A stretch of 64,000 nucleotides of DNA from Mangrovimonas xylaniphaga. Lineage in GTDB: Bacteria > Bacteroidota > Bacteroidia > Flavobacteriales > Flavobacteriaceae. The stretch lies in contig NZ_LBIP01000013.1 in NCBI RefSeq assembly GCF_001280435.1, forward strand, positions 1,426,001 to 1,490,000. The letters are read 5' to 3'. The number at the start of each line of letters is the position of its first letter. The stretch's first letter is position 1. The notes beneath the pieces are model-generated. The model did not search any database. It was not told where the DNA came from and saw only the letters and a list, made by a program, of their open reading frames with translations. Below, in pieces: positions 8,424 to 17,763 of the stretch. The translations under genes were made by a program, and so were the position numbers.

Positions 8424-9935
8424 ATGACCAAAGAAGTTCGCGTACGATTTGCCCCTAGCCCAACGGGGCCTTTACATATTGGAGGGGTTCGCACGGCCCT
8501 ATTCAACTATTTATTTGCAAAAAAACACAATGGAACCTTTGTGTTGAGAATTGAGGACACCGACCAAAACCGTTATGTGGAAGGTGCCGAACAATACATA
8601 GTAGATGCCCTTAACTGGTGTAACATTCCGTTTGATGAAGGTCCAGGTAAAAATGAAAAGTTTGGTCCTTATCGTCAAAGCGAACGTAAAGATTTATACA
8701 AGGCTTATGCCGACGAACTGATTGCCTCCGGGAATGCCTACTACGCATTTGATACGGCGGAATCTTTGGATTTCCATAGAAAAGACCACGAAGAAAAAGG
8801 AAAAACCTTTATTTATAATTGGCACAACCGTTTAAAATTGAGCAACTCCCTTTCCCTTTCAGAAGAGGAAGTACAGGATAAATTGGCGGCTGGTGAGCCT
8901 TACGTGATTCGTTTTAAGTCACCTCAAGATGAAACTTTGCAACTTACGGATATTGTTCGTGGCAATATGACCATTGATACCAATATTTTAGATGATAAAA
9001 TTTTGTTCAAAAGCGACGGGATGCCAACCTATCACTTAGCAAACATTGTGGATGATCATTTAATGGAAATCACCCACGTGATCCGTGGTGAAGAATGGTT
9101 GCCTTCCTTGGCACTTCATGTGTTATTGTATAAAGCCTTTGGTTGGGACGCACCGGAATTTGCTCACTTGCCATTGATTTTAAAACCTACCGGAAAAGGA
9201 AAATTAAGCAAGCGTGATGGTGACAAATTAGGATTCCCTGTATTTCCATTGCAATGGCAAGATCCAGAGTCACAGGAAATCTCTAGAGGCTATAAGGAAG
9301 ATGGTTACTTCCCAGAAGCTATGATCAACTTTTTGGCCTTTTTAGGATGGAATCCAGGCACGGAACAGGAAATTTTCAGTCTTGAAGAATTGACCAATGC
9401 GTTTGATCTTGCACGTGTGAATAAAGCGGGTGCCCGTTTTGATCCAGACAAAATTAAATGGTTCAACCACCATTACATGCAAGACCAACACAATGATGAT
9501 TTGGCAGTAACATTTAAAGCAAGTAGACCAGAATTGGCCGATATTGACGTCAACTATATTTCTTTGGTAATTGGTTTAATTAAAGAGCGTGCCACTTTTG
9601 TTGGAGACTTTTGGCAGTTGGGAAGCTATTTCTTTGTAGCACCAGAAAGTTTTGAGGAGAAAGCCTATAAAAAGGCCATTAAAGACGATACTAAGGGCTT
9701 AATGGAAGAATTATTGACACAGGTAAACAATGTGGAAGATTTTACAGCAGAAACACTTCAAAACAGCATAAAAGGATGGATTACCGAGAAAGAAATTGGT
9801 TTTGGTAAAGTGATGATGCCATTACGAATTGCCCTTGTAGGAGAATTACAAGGTCCAGATGTTTTTGAAATCATGTACCTAATTGGAAAAAACGAATCAG
9901 TTTCCAGAATTGAGAAGCTGATAACAACTTTATAA
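8424..9935 (+). CDS. gltX: glutamyl-tRNA synthetase
   Basis: Class I aminoacyl-tRNA synthetase charging tRNA-Glu. The HIGH motif appears as PTGPLHIGGVRTAL at the N-terminus and the KMSKS loop as KLSKRDGDKLG near residue 262. The 503-aa length and the C-terminal helical anticodon-binding domain are standard. It has its own promoter, and a bidirectional terminator follows 15 bp after the stop. It runs opposite to the surrounding minus-strand genes. Confidence 0.97.
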   Translation: MTKEVRVRFAPSPTGPLHIGGVRTALFNYLFAKKHNGTFVLRIEDTDQNRYVEGAEQYIVDALNWCNIPFDEGPGKNEKFGPYRQSERKDLYKAYADELIASGNAYYAFDTAESLDFHRKDHEEKGKTFIYNWHNRLKLSNSLSLSEEEVQDKLAAGEPYVIRFKSPQDETLQLTDIVRGNMTIDTNILDDKILFKSDGMPTYHLANIVDDHLMEITHVIRGEEWLPSLALHVLLYKAFGWDAPEFAHLPLILKPTGKGKLSKRDGDKLGFPVFPLQWQDPESQEISRGYKEDGYFPEAMINFLAFLGWNPGTEQEIFSLEELTNAFDLARVNKAGARFDPDKIKWFNHHYMQDQHNDDLAVTFKASRPELADIDVNYISLVIGLIKERATFVGDFWQLGSYFFVAPESFEEKAYKKAIKDDTKGLMEELLTQVNNVEDFTAETLQNSIKGWITEKEIGFGKVMMPLRIALVGELQGPDVFEIMYLIGKNESVSRIEKLITTL

Positions 9936-9950
9936 AAGTATATCACATAA

Positions 9951-9980
9951 AAAAAAGCGAGCTCTAAGGCTCGCTTTTTT
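9951..9980. terminator. bidirectional terminator between gltX and outer-membrane gene
   Basis: Stem GCGAGC (9957-9962) / GCTCGC (9969-9974), flanked by A6 and T6, so it works on both strands for the convergent genes. Confidence 0.88.
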
Positions 9981-9998
9981 TATTTTAAAATTAGTCGT

Positions 9999-10685
9999 TT
10001 AGAATAATATCATTGCTGTAAACACTAACATCGATTGATGGCCTTTAAATTTTGAAGACCCTCCAAACGTATCAATATCGTTATTATTGTTAAGTTTGTT
10101 TAACATGTTGGTAAACCCATAAATGTATTGCCCACGCAATTTAAAACCAGGAAACCCTGCTGACAATCCCACAGCTCCATTCACATTGAATTTGGAAATA
10201 TCTGTGATATCCTGAGCTAATAGATTCTGATACCCCAGTATTCTATAGTTTTCCTGTGAATCGTCCTTTAATTCCAGCTCACTGTTGTATTGAATCATGG
10301 GGCCAAAATCTGCTGTTATATAATCCTCTACAATTTTCGCGTGGAACAAAAAGGACACCTGTGCTGTAAACATTTTATATTCAATTTCCTCCTCTTGAAA
10401 CAATGAAAATTCAGGGATTCCTAAAACGTTCACATTGTTTTCAGATAAATGAATGTTATAACTTACCGAATACCATTTATGAGGTAAATCTACCGTAGCG
10501 CTCAAACCTCCTATCCAACCCGTTGAAGAAGTAGTTTCAAAATTATCTGTTATAATATCAAACTGGGTGATCCCACCGTGAATTCCTATGCCATTTTGAA
10601 TTCTGTAACGTTTGTGCTGTGCTAAAGAGGTTGTAACAAAACCAATACAAAAGACTACTAATAAGATAAAGTTGTTGTGCTTCAT
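9999..10685 (-). CDS. outer-membrane beta-barrel protein, function unknown
   Basis: A 228-aa protein with a clear signal peptide (MKHNNFILLVVFCIGFVTTSLAQ). The mature part has alternating hydrophobic/polar stretches, many Tyr and Phe, and strand-like segments such as GWIGGLSATVDLP and KLRGQYIYGFTNML. It ends in a hydrophobic strand (SMLVFTAMILF) ending in Phe, as expected for outer-membrane barrels assembled by BamA. It resembles small PorT/OMP_b-brl proteins of Flavobacteriia. I do not recognise a specific function. It is monocistronic and converges on gltX. Confidence 0.7.
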   Translation of the reverse strand: MKHNNFILLVVFCIGFVTTSLAQHKRYRIQNGIGIHGGITQFDIITDNFETTSSTGWIGGLSATVDLPHKWYSVSYNIHLSENNVNVLGIPEFSLFQEEEIEYKMFTAQVSFLFHAKIVEDYITADFGPMIQYNSELELKDDSQENYRILGYQNLLAQDITDISKFNVNGAVGLSAGFPGFKLRGQYIYGFTNMLNKLNNNNDIDTFGGSSKFKGHQSMLVFTAMILF

Positions 10686-10832
10686 AATGTAATTATCAGG
10701 GTATCAACAATCCAACACTTTTTAACATAAAATAGCACTTAGATTGCCGTATTTATTGCCGAAATATAATTCTTACGGGCAAAATAAGCTTAATTTAGTA
10801 ATCATTAAATAATTAACCTTAAAAAATTTATC

Positions 10833-11759
10833 ATGGGACAATTTATCCTAGTTCCGATTCTCTTTTTTGGAGTCGTAATTTTAATCTCAGCTCTCTTTAT
10901 CGTTAAACAACAAACCGCCGTTATCATTGAGCGTTTTGGTAAGTTTCAAAGCATCAGGCACTCTGGACTTCAACTAAAAATTCCTTTGGTAGATAAGGTT
11001 GCAGGACGCTTAAGTTTAAAGATCCAACAATTGGATGTTATCGTGGAAACCAAAACTTTAGATGATGTTTTTGTGCGTTTAAAAGTGTCTGTTCAATACA
11101 AAGTTATTCGCGATAAAGTGTATGATGCCTTTTATAAATTGGATTATCCCCATGAGCAAATCACTTCTTACGTATTCGACGTGGTACGTGCCGAAGTTCC
11201 AAAAATGAAATTGGACGACGTCTTTGTAAAAAAGGATGATATTGCCCTTGCCGTAAAAGCTGAATTGAATGATGCCATGCTAGACTATGGTTTTGACATC
11301 ATTAAAACCTTGGTAACCGATATTGATCCAGATGCCCAAGTAAAGGCCGCCATGAACCGTATAAATGCTGCAGAAAGAGAAAAAACAGCGGCGCAGTACG
11401 AAGGGGATGCACAACGTATCTTAATCGTGGAAAAAGCTAAAGCCGAAGCTGAAAGCAAGCGTTTACAGGGACAAGGTATTGCCGACCAGCGTCGTGAAAT
11501 TGCACGTGGTTTGGAAGAATCTGTAGAAGTATTGAACCGTGTTGGTATCAATTCACAGGAAGCTTCTGCCTTGATAGTTGTTACCCAACACTACGATACC
11601 TTACAATCTTTAGGTGAAGAAACCAACAGCAACTTGATCCTGTTACCTAACGTTCCACAGGCAGGAAGTAATATGCTGAATGAAATGGTTGCCAGCTTTA
11701 CGGCCAGTAACCAAATTGGTGAGGCTATGAAAGAAGCCAAAAACAAAGGAAAACAATAA
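10833..11759 (+). CDS. SPFH/band 7 protein, stomatin-like
   Basis: A single N-terminal membrane anchor (about residues 3-25) is followed by the SPFH domain (VVIERFGKF ... GLQLKIPLVDKV, about 28-190). A long Ala/Glu/Lys-rich helical region comes next (AEREKTAAQYEGDAQRILIVEKAKAEAESKRLQ), then a hydrophobic C-terminal tail. This is the stomatin/HflKC/QmcA architecture, which forms membrane oligomeric cages and organises microdomains or modulates membrane proteases. At 308 aa it fits the bacterial stomatin group. No NfeD partner gene is adjacent. Exact role unknown. Confidence 0.88.
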   Translation: MGQFILVPILFFGVVILISALFIVKQQTAVIIERFGKFQSIRHSGLQLKIPLVDKVAGRLSLKIQQLDVIVETKTLDDVFVRLKVSVQYKVIRDKVYDAFYKLDYPHEQITSYVFDVVRAEVPKMKLDDVFVKKDDIALAVKAELNDAMLDYGFDIIKTLVTDIDPDAQVKAAMNRINAAEREKTAAQYEGDAQRILIVEKAKAEAESKRLQGQGIADQRREIARGLEESVEVLNRVGINSQEASALIVVTQHYDTLQSLGEETNSNLILLPNVPQAGSNMLNEMVASFTASNQIGEAMKEAKNKGKQ

Positions 11760-11780
11760 GAACTCCTCTAAAAGTAATTT

Positions 11781-11812
11781 AAAGCCCCATAACAAACGTT
11801 TGGGGCTTTTTT
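11781..11812 (+). terminator. intrinsic terminator after the SPFH gene
   Basis: AAGCCCC / GGGGCTT stem with a 13-nt loop followed by T6. It reaches the stop codon of the convergent 67-aa gene. Confidence 0.8.
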
Positions 11813-12014
11813 AATGGTCTTTCTTATATTTTTCCAAAAGCATCTCCAAACTAGCTAAATATTCCCTTAATTCGGTTTCATCTACCGATGGGTGCTCCAT
11901 GTTTGGAATGGTCATGGGATCTTCGTTTAAATATTTATAGACTTCAGGGTAATTGGTTTCAATATCTCGGGTGATATCGGCAATTTTAGTCAGCAATTCA
12001 TGTACATTCTTCAT
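11811..12014 (-). CDS. small conserved hypothetical protein
   Basis: A 67-aa, acidic, probably all-helical protein (MKNVHELLTKIADITRDIE...). It has no signal peptide, membrane segment or cysteine. It looks like the small cytosolic proteins that recur in Flavobacteriaceae next to housekeeping genes. I do not recognise a function. Its stop codon overlaps the SPFH terminator, and it is followed upstream by the acyltransferase-like gene on the same strand. It is accepted because the frame is clean and codon use matches its neighbours. Confidence 0.6.
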   Translation of the reverse strand: MKNVHELLTKIADITRDIETNYPEVYKYLNEDPMTIPNMEHPSVDETELREYLASLEMLLEKYKKDH

Positions 12015-12064
12015 CGTTCCTATTTTTCCCTTAAGTTACGAAATTTAAGAGCTGAAGAAAAGAT

Positions 12065-13219
12065 TTATTGTTGAAAGGGATGCCGTTCCTCCCACTCTGT
12101 TGAAGGATTCATCAACTTAAAAATCTGGTTCAGTAAAGCATTCAAAAATCCATTGGTATGTTTCATATACATGCTCATAGGAATGGCTTTAGCCCCTACA
12201 GAACTTTTTATTTCCATAGCTGTACGGGCATATACAATACTTGAAAAGGAATGTTCAATACCAAATTTAGCCATATCATACAACATATTTAAATACAGTT
12301 GATTTTCGTATTGGTGCGCACTATCATACCCTAAAAAATAAGTTTCCAAAATATCGCCATTGAGAATCAAAGTGTAAAATCCAATAAGCGTTTCATCCAG
12401 AAAATAGCCCATCACCTTAAACCTTTCACCAAGCTGAAGTTTTAAATGATACAGATGCCCTTCTGGTAAGATGAAAGTATTGATTTTAGCATTATCGCAC
12501 ACATTTTTATATAACTGATACAGCTCTTTGCAATGCAATTCAATCTCTTCTAAAGTCAGTTCTCTTCTAACAATTCCCTGTGATTTCTTTATAGAAGTTT
12601 TGTATCGCCGTCGATACTTTTTGTTCAAACTACCCACATAATCTTCCATAGAATGCCAATTGGATTGAACGGACATGATCATATTGGGTTGGGCTGTTAC
12701 TTTGTAGATGCTATGTTGCTCAAAAATTTCAGATTGGCTATGAATACCATCATCTTCAAAATAATCCTTAAAAAGCAATAATCTAATCATTTTGCCAGAT
12801 TCCTTTTTGATGATTTTTTCCAAAGAAGAAAGAGCTTTAAGAATAATTTCTACCTTATTTCTTCCAGGTATTTCTTGTTTAAAATACAAACCATGCTGTC
12901 CTGTGTGCATTAAATTACCCACCACCAACACATTTCCCTTCAATATTTTTGAAACCAAATTTTTAAAACGTTGTTCCAAACAATGGTCATCGGGGTTTCT
13001 GAAAATATCTTCCAAATACAACTGTACCCTCTGAAATATTCCAACTCCAACCAACATTTCATTTTCAAAAAAACCGATATAATACCAGGTAATATTGCTT
13101 GGTGAAGCTTTTTCCAATGCTTTTAGATACCCTTGTTGTAAAAAAATATCGTGACCCACCAATGGATCCCAACTTTTGGGCAATTCTGCTACCGAACTAT
13201 AAATTTTAAAATCAATCAA
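12065..13219 (-). CDS. GNAT/FemAB-like acyltransferase (Acetyltransf_6)
   Basis: A 384-aa cytosolic protein with the double-GNAT layout of the BioF2-like/FemAB group. The basic signature SLNKKYRRRYKTSIKKSQG lies mid-protein (about residues 197-215), and the second-half strands include FLDETLIGFYTLILNGDILETYFLGYD. These proteins transfer acyl or aminoacyl groups to lipids, sugars or peptides; the substrate is not readable. A terminator for the upstream DUF1761 gene separates it from that gene, so it is probably transcribed alone. Confidence 0.75.
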   Translation of the reverse strand: MIDFKIYSSVAELPKSWDPLVGHDIFLQQGYLKALEKASPSNITWYYIGFFENEMLVGVGIFQRVQLYLEDIFRNPDDHCLEQRFKNLVSKILKGNVLVVGNLMHTGQHGLYFKQEIPGRNKVEIILKALSSLEKIIKKESGKMIRLLLFKDYFEDDGIHSQSEIFEQHSIYKVTAQPNMIMSVQSNWHSMEDYVGSLNKKYRRRYKTSIKKSQGIVRRELTLEEIELHCKELYQLYKNVCDNAKINTFILPEGHLYHLKLQLGERFKVMGYFLDETLIGFYTLILNGDILETYFLGYDSAHQYENQLYLNMLYDMAKFGIEHSFSSIVYARTAMEIKSSVGAKAIPMSMYMKHTNGFLNALLNQIFKLMNPSTEWEERHPFQQ

Positions 13220-13230
13220 TGTTTAAAAAG

Positions 13231-13260
13231 AAAAAGACTGAACAATACTGTCAGTCTTTT
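13231..13260 (-). terminator. terminator of the DUF1761 gene
   Basis: AGACTGA / TCAGTCT stem (13235-13241 and 13251-13257) followed on the minus strand by a T-rich run at 13234-13224. Confidence 0.7.
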
Positions 13261-13281
13261 GATTATGTGATTTGTTACAAA

Positions 13282-13764
13282 CTATTCCCAAGCACAAATA
13301 ATACCTCCCATAATCATCATACAGACAATCCAAAAGCCACTGTTTATAAAGATATATTTGGCACTTTTTCTTTCAAATAAGGCATTGGTACCAATGATTG
13401 GTAAAGCCATAGTGACCCCAGTTATAAATCCATGAAGCACTCCATGTTTAAAGGTCCTAAAAGAAGTTCCATAGTCGTTCATAAAGGCTGCATACGATGG
13501 CAAAGCGCCATCTACATCACCTTCAATCAAGCTAAAAACCCCTGATTGATGGACCACAAGAGCACGTAAAGTAGCCGCAATAAAAAACGCAAATAACAAG
13601 GCCAAACCAAAAATCTTTGCCATGTTCGCGCCTTTCATTTTTTCTTCGGTCATTTCTGCCGCTTTCATCCAAGCAGTACCGAACACCTTAGGATTATACC
13701 AAATGGCACCAACAACCAAGGTTGAAGCCGCTGCGACAACGAGTGCCAGAATATTAAACTCCAT
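13282..13764 (-). CDS. DUF1761 membrane protein
   Basis: A 160-aa protein with four predicted membrane segments (about residues 5-22, 48-70, 113-130 and 135-156). The N-terminal motif VVGAIWYNPKVFGTAWMK is characteristic of DUF1761. The family is widespread, small and functionally uncharacterised. The gene stands alone with its own terminator. Confidence 0.85.
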   Translation of the reverse strand: MEFNILALVVAAASTLVVGAIWYNPKVFGTAWMKAAEMTEEKMKGANMAKIFGLALLFAFFIAATLRALVVHQSGVFSLIEGDVDGALPSYAAFMNDYGTSFRTFKHGVLHGFITGVTMALPIIGTNALFERKSAKYIFINSGFWIVCMMIMGGIICAWE

Positions 13765-13852
13765 AAATAAATTGTTTCAGTTAGTATGATAAATATAGTC
13801 AAATTGTAAATATTTAATATATTTTAAATCCCATAACTAACAATATATCAAC

Positions 13853-13887
13853 AAAAAAGCATCAAAATTTAGAATTTGATGCTTTTT
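13853..13887 (-). terminator. terminator of glnS
   Basis: AAAGCATCAAA / TTTGATGCTTT inverted repeat with a short loop and T-run, 25 bp past the glnS stop on the minus strand. Confidence 0.75.
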
Positions 13888-13911
13888 AAAATCTATTTAT
13901 TTCATTTATAA

Positions 13912-15921
13912 CTAAACCAAATTGGCTTCCATCACCAACAGTTCATTTTGATCTTCCTGAGCCTTGTTGATAAATGCTTCAATAGCGTCATTCTTCTCAA
14001 GACCTTCGTCCAATAACACGCCTAAAGTTAACATCGCCGCAATACGTGTTCCCACTTTTTTAGCTGCTGTTTCAAACAAAGGTTCGAGTTCTTCATAGCT
14101 AACTTCCTTAGCCAATTTTTGAATTTCAGCCTTGGTTTTCAATTGCTTCGCTTCTGGAAGATTGGTATATTTTTTTCCCAATTGCTTGATGACTTCAATA
14201 GCTGGACGCTTTGGCTGACTTTGCTGTGGCTGTTTAGCTTGCGCCTTTTGTTCTGGAGCGGGTTGCTGTTTCGCCCAAGTATCACGTAATCCTACCGTTT
14301 TATTGAATACTAAAGTATCTGCAGAAGTATCATCATCCACATTGAAATATCCCAAACGTTGGAATTGAAAACGATCCCCTATCTGAGCCTCTTTCAAACT
14401 TGGCTCCACATAGGCTTCAATGATTCGTAAAGAGTCAGGATTTAAAAATTCCATAAAATCAACCTCCTGATCACCATCTGGAGATTCGTTTTTAAACAAA
14501 CGATCGTATTCACGTACTTCTACCTTCACAGCATGTTTTACAGATACCCAATGCAAGGTTCCCTTAACTTTTTTGGAAGTATCTTCCGAATAGTTACAAT
14601 GGATTTCAACAATATTACCAGCAACATCTTTTACAACGCTTTCTGCTTTAACGATATAAGCATTTTTTAAACGTACTTCCCCACCAAGCTTCAATCTGAA
14701 ATATTTACTATTGGCTTCTTCCTTGAAGTCGTCACGTTCTATATATAATTCTTTTGAAAACGGAACTTTTCTAAACCCTGCGTTTGGATCTTCAGGATTG
14801 TTTTCAGCTTCCAACCATTCTTCTTTATCCTCTGGATAATTGTCAATGACCAATTTTACTGGACCCAAAACCGCCATGACACGAGGTGCCGTTTTGTTCA
14901 AATCTTCCCTTACGCAAAACTCCAACAACGACACATCAATTACATTCTCACGCTTGGCAACTCCAACTTTTTCAATAAACTGTCTAATGGCAGCAGGCGT
15001 ATACCCACGACGTCTCAACCCAGAAATAGTTGGCATCCTTGGATCGTCCCAACCACTTACGACGCCATCTTCTACCAATTTAAGCAATTTACGCTTGCTC
15101 ATCACTGTATAACTCAAGTTCAAACGGGCAAACTCACGTTGTTTTGGCAACATAGGAAGCACTTCTGGCTGATACTTATGTACATTATGCTTGAACCAAT
15201 TGTAAAGCTCTCTATGAGGCTTAAATTCCAAAGAACATAAGGAGTGTGAAATCTGTTCCAAATAATCACTTTCGCCATGTGTCCAGTCATACATTGGGTA
15301 GATACACCAAGCATCTCCGGTTCTATGATGTGCCTTTTTCAAAATACGATACATAATAGGATCACGCATCAACATATTTGGATGCTCCATGTCTATTTTG
15401 GCACGTAATACATGGGAACCCTCATCGAATTCACCATTCTTCATACGCTCAAACAAATCCAGGTTTTCTTCAACAGATCTGTTTCTATATGGACTATCGG
15501 TTCCCGGTTGTGTAGGCGTTCCTTTCTGCTCGGCCATAGCTTCACTAGACTGTGAATCTACATAAGCCTTTCCTTCCTTAATCAACGCTACTGCCCAATC
15601 ATACAACTGCTGGAAATAATCTGAAGAATACAATTCATTGGCCCATTGGTATCCCAACCAAGACACATCTTTTTTGATGGCATCTACATATTCCTGTTCT
15701 TCCTTAACAGGATTGGTATCGTCAAAACGAAGATTTACAGGAGCATTGTACTTCTCCCCTAATCCAAAACTAATACCAATGGCTTTGGTATGCCCAATAT
15801 GCAAATAGCCATTGGGTTCTGGAGGAAACCTAAAACGCAGTTTATCGGTAGATAAACCATTGGCCAAATCCTCTTCAATGATATGCTCAATAAAATTGAG
15901 TGGTCTTTTTTCTTCAGACAT
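13912..15921 (-). CDS. glnS: glutaminyl-tRNA synthetase with C-terminal extension
   Basis: Class I synthetase charging tRNA-Gln. The HIGH motif is [15 protein letters not shown] (about residues 31-45), the KMSKS-like loop is VMSKRKL (about 273-279), and the paired beta-barrel anticodon domains end near residue 560. The remaining 110 residues are a Lys/Gln/Ala/Pro-rich linker ([14 protein letters not shown]) and a helical appendage of about 90 aa. Bacterial GlnRS is usually about 555 aa. Known GlnRS-YqeY fusions exist, but I cannot see a clear YqeY signature here. The gene has its own terminator. Confidence 0.95.
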   Translation of the reverse strand: MSEEKRPLNFIEHIIEEDLANGLSTDKLRFRFPPEPNGYLHIGHTKAIGISFGLGEKYNAPVNLRFDDTNPVKEEQEYVDAIKKDVSWLGYQWANELYSSDYFQQLYDWAVALIKEGKAYVDSQSSEAMAEQKGTPTQPGTDSPYRNRSVEENLDLFERMKNGEFDEGSHVLRAKIDMEHPNMLMRDPIMYRILKKAHHRTGDAWCIYPMYDWTHGESDYLEQISHSLCSLEFKPHRELYNWFKHNVHKYQPEVLPMLPKQREFARLNLSYTVMSKRKLLKLVEDGVVSGWDDPRMPTISGLRRRGYTPAAIRQFIEKVGVAKRENVIDVSLLEFCVREDLNKTAPRVMAVLGPVKLVIDNYPEDKEEWLEAENNPEDPNAGFRKVPFSKELYIERDDFKEEANSKYFRLKLGGEVRLKNAYIVKAESVVKDVAGNIVEIHCNYSEDTSKKVKGTLHWVSVKHAVKVEVREYDRLFKNESPDGDQEVDFMEFLNPDSLRIIEAYVEPSLKEAQIGDRFQFQRLGYFNVDDDTSADTLVFNKTVGLRDTWAKQQPAPEQKAQAKQPQQSQPKRPAIEVIKQLGKKYTNLPEAKQLKTKAEIQKLAKEVSYEELEPLFETAAKKVGTRIAAMLTLGVLLDEGLEKNDAIEAFINKAQEDQNELLVMEANLV

Positions 15922-16134
15922 AAAGTATCGGAATTATTGCTCTAAATTTTTCTTTTAAATTTTTCCACAAAATTAGTCAAATTTAAAGAAACTATATCAT
16001 TAATGAACAGTAATCTAAACACCCATAAACCGTAAGGTTTCCTATTTATTTTCAACCAACTAACAAATGCCTAATTCCAAGAATTTATGGACTAATATTT
16101 TCAATCCATATTTACAAACCAGCCTTTTATCCCG

Positions 16135-16142
16135 TACCTTTG
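16135..16142 (+). promoter_or_regulatory. -7 element of folB, near-leaderless
   Basis: TACCTTTG (TAnnTTTG consensus) ends only 4 bp before the folB ATG, so the transcript should start at or very near the start codon. Confidence 0.55.
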
Positions 16143-16146
16143 CAAC

Positions 16147-16509
16147 ATGGGAATCATAAAAGTTGAAAACATTAGGGTATTTGCCAACCATGGTTGCTTA
16201 AAGGAAGAAACCAAAATAGGCAGTGACTATCGTGTGGATTTAAAAATCAAGGCCAATTTACAGACTTCGGCTCAGACCGATCATTTAGTGGATACTGTAG
16301 ATTACGTGCTTTTGAACAAAATTGTTAGGGAAGAAATGCACAAGGCTTCACAACTGTTGGAAACCGTTGCCAAACGCATTGTGGTAAGGATACTTAACGA
16401 AAGCCCAATGGTCTCCAAAGCTACGGTTTGGGTGAGTAAATTGAATCCTCCCATTGGTGGCGATGTTGAAATGGTCACGATAAAGATGACGGAAAAAAGA
16501 AAAAAATAG
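16147..16509 (+). CDS. folB: dihydroneopterin aldolase
   Basis: A 120-aa enzyme of folate synthesis that splits 7,8-dihydroneopterin to 6-hydroxymethyl-dihydropterin and glycolaldehyde. Family features visible are RVFANHGCLKEET (catalytic Glu region) at residues 9-21, DTVDYVLLNKIV (about 50-61) and the late VWVSKLNPPIGGDVEMV segment. Length is typical. It is followed by tRNA-Cys on the same strand, 51 bp downstream. Confidence 0.93.
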   Translation: MGIIKVENIRVFANHGCLKEETKIGSDYRVDLKIKANLQTSAQTDHLVDTVDYVLLNKIVREEMHKASQLLETVAKRIVVRILNESPMVSKATVWVSKLNPPIGGDVEMVTIKMTEKRKK

Positions 16510-16560
16510 TTGTAAGTAGTGTAAAACGTATATTTTTTTTACATTTGCCGCACCAAGCAG

Positions 16561-16631
16561 GGCGTCTTGGCCGAGTGGCTAGGCAAAGGTCTGCAAAACC
16601 TTGTACAGCGGTTCGAATCCGCTAGACGCCT
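16561..16631 (+). tRNA. tRNA-Cys (GCA)
   Basis: Acceptor arms GGCGTCT / AGACGCC pair fully and the discriminator is U, as expected for Cys. The anticodon stem AAGGT/ACCTT encloses loop CTGCAAA, giving anticodon GCA. The T-arm GCGGTTCGAATCCGC is intact. CCA is not encoded. Confidence 0.96.
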
Positions 16632-16632
16632 C

Positions 16633-16669
16633 AAAAAAGCCTTAAGAAAATGATTCTTAAGGCTTTTTT
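16633..16669. terminator. bidirectional terminator after tRNA-Cys
   Basis: Perfect stem AAAAAAGCCTTAAGA / TCTTAAGGCTTTTTT serving tRNA-Cys and the convergent LysE-family gene. Confidence 0.9.
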
Positions 16670-16678
16670 ATTTTAGGT

Positions 16679-17353
16679 CTATTGGTTGATCTGTTCCAAT
16701 TTATCCTTTATCAATTCCTTTTCCTTTGGAAAGAAGCCCTGAAGCAACAATAAAATCCCGAATCCAAGAATTACCAAAGCCACAATTTTCTTTGTTTTAA
16801 AGATTAATCTGGGCGTTAATTTATTCCGAAGTGTTTTGGCAACCACAATTTTTATAAGGTCTACAATGAAATAAACCGCTAAAATGGTACCTAAAAACAC
16901 ATACAGTGCTTCCCTACCCTCGGTGAGTGAATTACCAATAATGATAAACCCCAACCATCCCAACAATACACCAATGTTAATAAAGTTGAGCAAAAAGCCT
17001 TTTAAAAAGAGTTTACCGTAATTTTTTTGGATTTCAACCCGATGGTATTCTCTAACAATTTCCCTAAACGACTTGGAAGTTTTTACAAATGATATGAAAC
17101 CATACACCGCCAACAGCACCCCACCAAAAATTAAAAAATTAGGATCATCCTCCAGCTTTTCAATCAAGTTACTGGTACTGAAAAAAGCAACTAGAATGAA
17201 GAGAATATCCGCAAAAATAACTCCCAAATCAAAGATAAGGGCACTCTTAAAACCTTTAGTGGCACTGGTTTCCAACAGCACAAAAAAAACAGGACCTATG
17301 GTAAAAGCTAAAATAATACCAAAAGGTACAGCTGCTAAAATAGCATCGAGCAT
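16679..17353 (-). CDS. LysE family transporter
   Basis: A 224-aa inner-membrane protein with six hydrophobic segments. The N-terminal FGIILAFTIGPVFFVLLETSATKGFKSAL is the LysE/RhtB signature (G-P-V-F near residues 20-23). These proteins export amino acids or related small molecules; the Flavobacteriia branch has no assigned substrate. The gene is monocistronic, with a terminator immediately after its stop. Confidence 0.85.
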   Translation of the reverse strand: MLDAILAAVPFGIILAFTIGPVFFVLLETSATKGFKSALIFDLGVIFADILFILVAFFSTSNLIEKLEDDPNFLIFGGVLLAVYGFISFVKTSKSFREIVREYHRVEIQKNYGKLFLKGFLLNFINIGVLLGWLGFIIIGNSLTEGREALYVFLGTILAVYFIVDLIKIVVAKTLRNKLTPRLIFKTKKIVALVILGFGILLLLQGFFPKEKELIKDKLEQINQ

Positions 17354-17445
17354 AAAAGATGTTTGTTTTTACAAAGTTAGAAAAAGGAAAACATAAGGTT
17401 TCCAAATTCCAGATTGGAAGTACAAAAATACACTTCTGAATAATA

Positions 17446-17748
17446 TTAGGCCTTTACCAACACTGCGGTTCCAGTAATGGAAACAATAATAATGGCAGAA
17501 TTAGGAAAAGTTTCGATGTCCAATTTGATGCCTACAACCGCATTCGCCTTTAATTTCAAGGCATTATCACGCAATTGTTGAAAAGCCTCTTCCTTCACTT
17601 CATTCAAATTATCTTCCATGGATTGGTAATATTTTTCCATGTTGAAGGTAAAAGCAGCCTTTTGCATTCTGGTGGAAACCCCAGAAACAATTCCCAAATA
17701 ATCCCAAATTGGATGGCCTTCTATATTATCAGTTGTCGTTAAAATCAT
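17446..17748 (-). CDS. YbjQ/UPF0145 heavy-metal-binding-like domain protein
   Basis: A 100-aa cytosolic protein of the YbjQ family: MILTTTDNIEGHPI at the start, GIVSGVSTRM, and LKANAVVGIKLDIETF in the middle. Family members form pentamer-type rings and are loosely annotated as metal binding; function is not established. It lies 15 bp downstream of rnr on the same strand and probably shares its transcript. Confidence 0.88.
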   Translation of the reverse strand: MILTTTDNIEGHPIWDYLGIVSGVSTRMQKAAFTFNMEKYYQSMEDNLNEVKEEAFQQLRDNALKLKANAVVGIKLDIETFPNSAIIIVSITGTAVLVKA

Positions 17749-17763
17749 GTTATCAACACTTAG

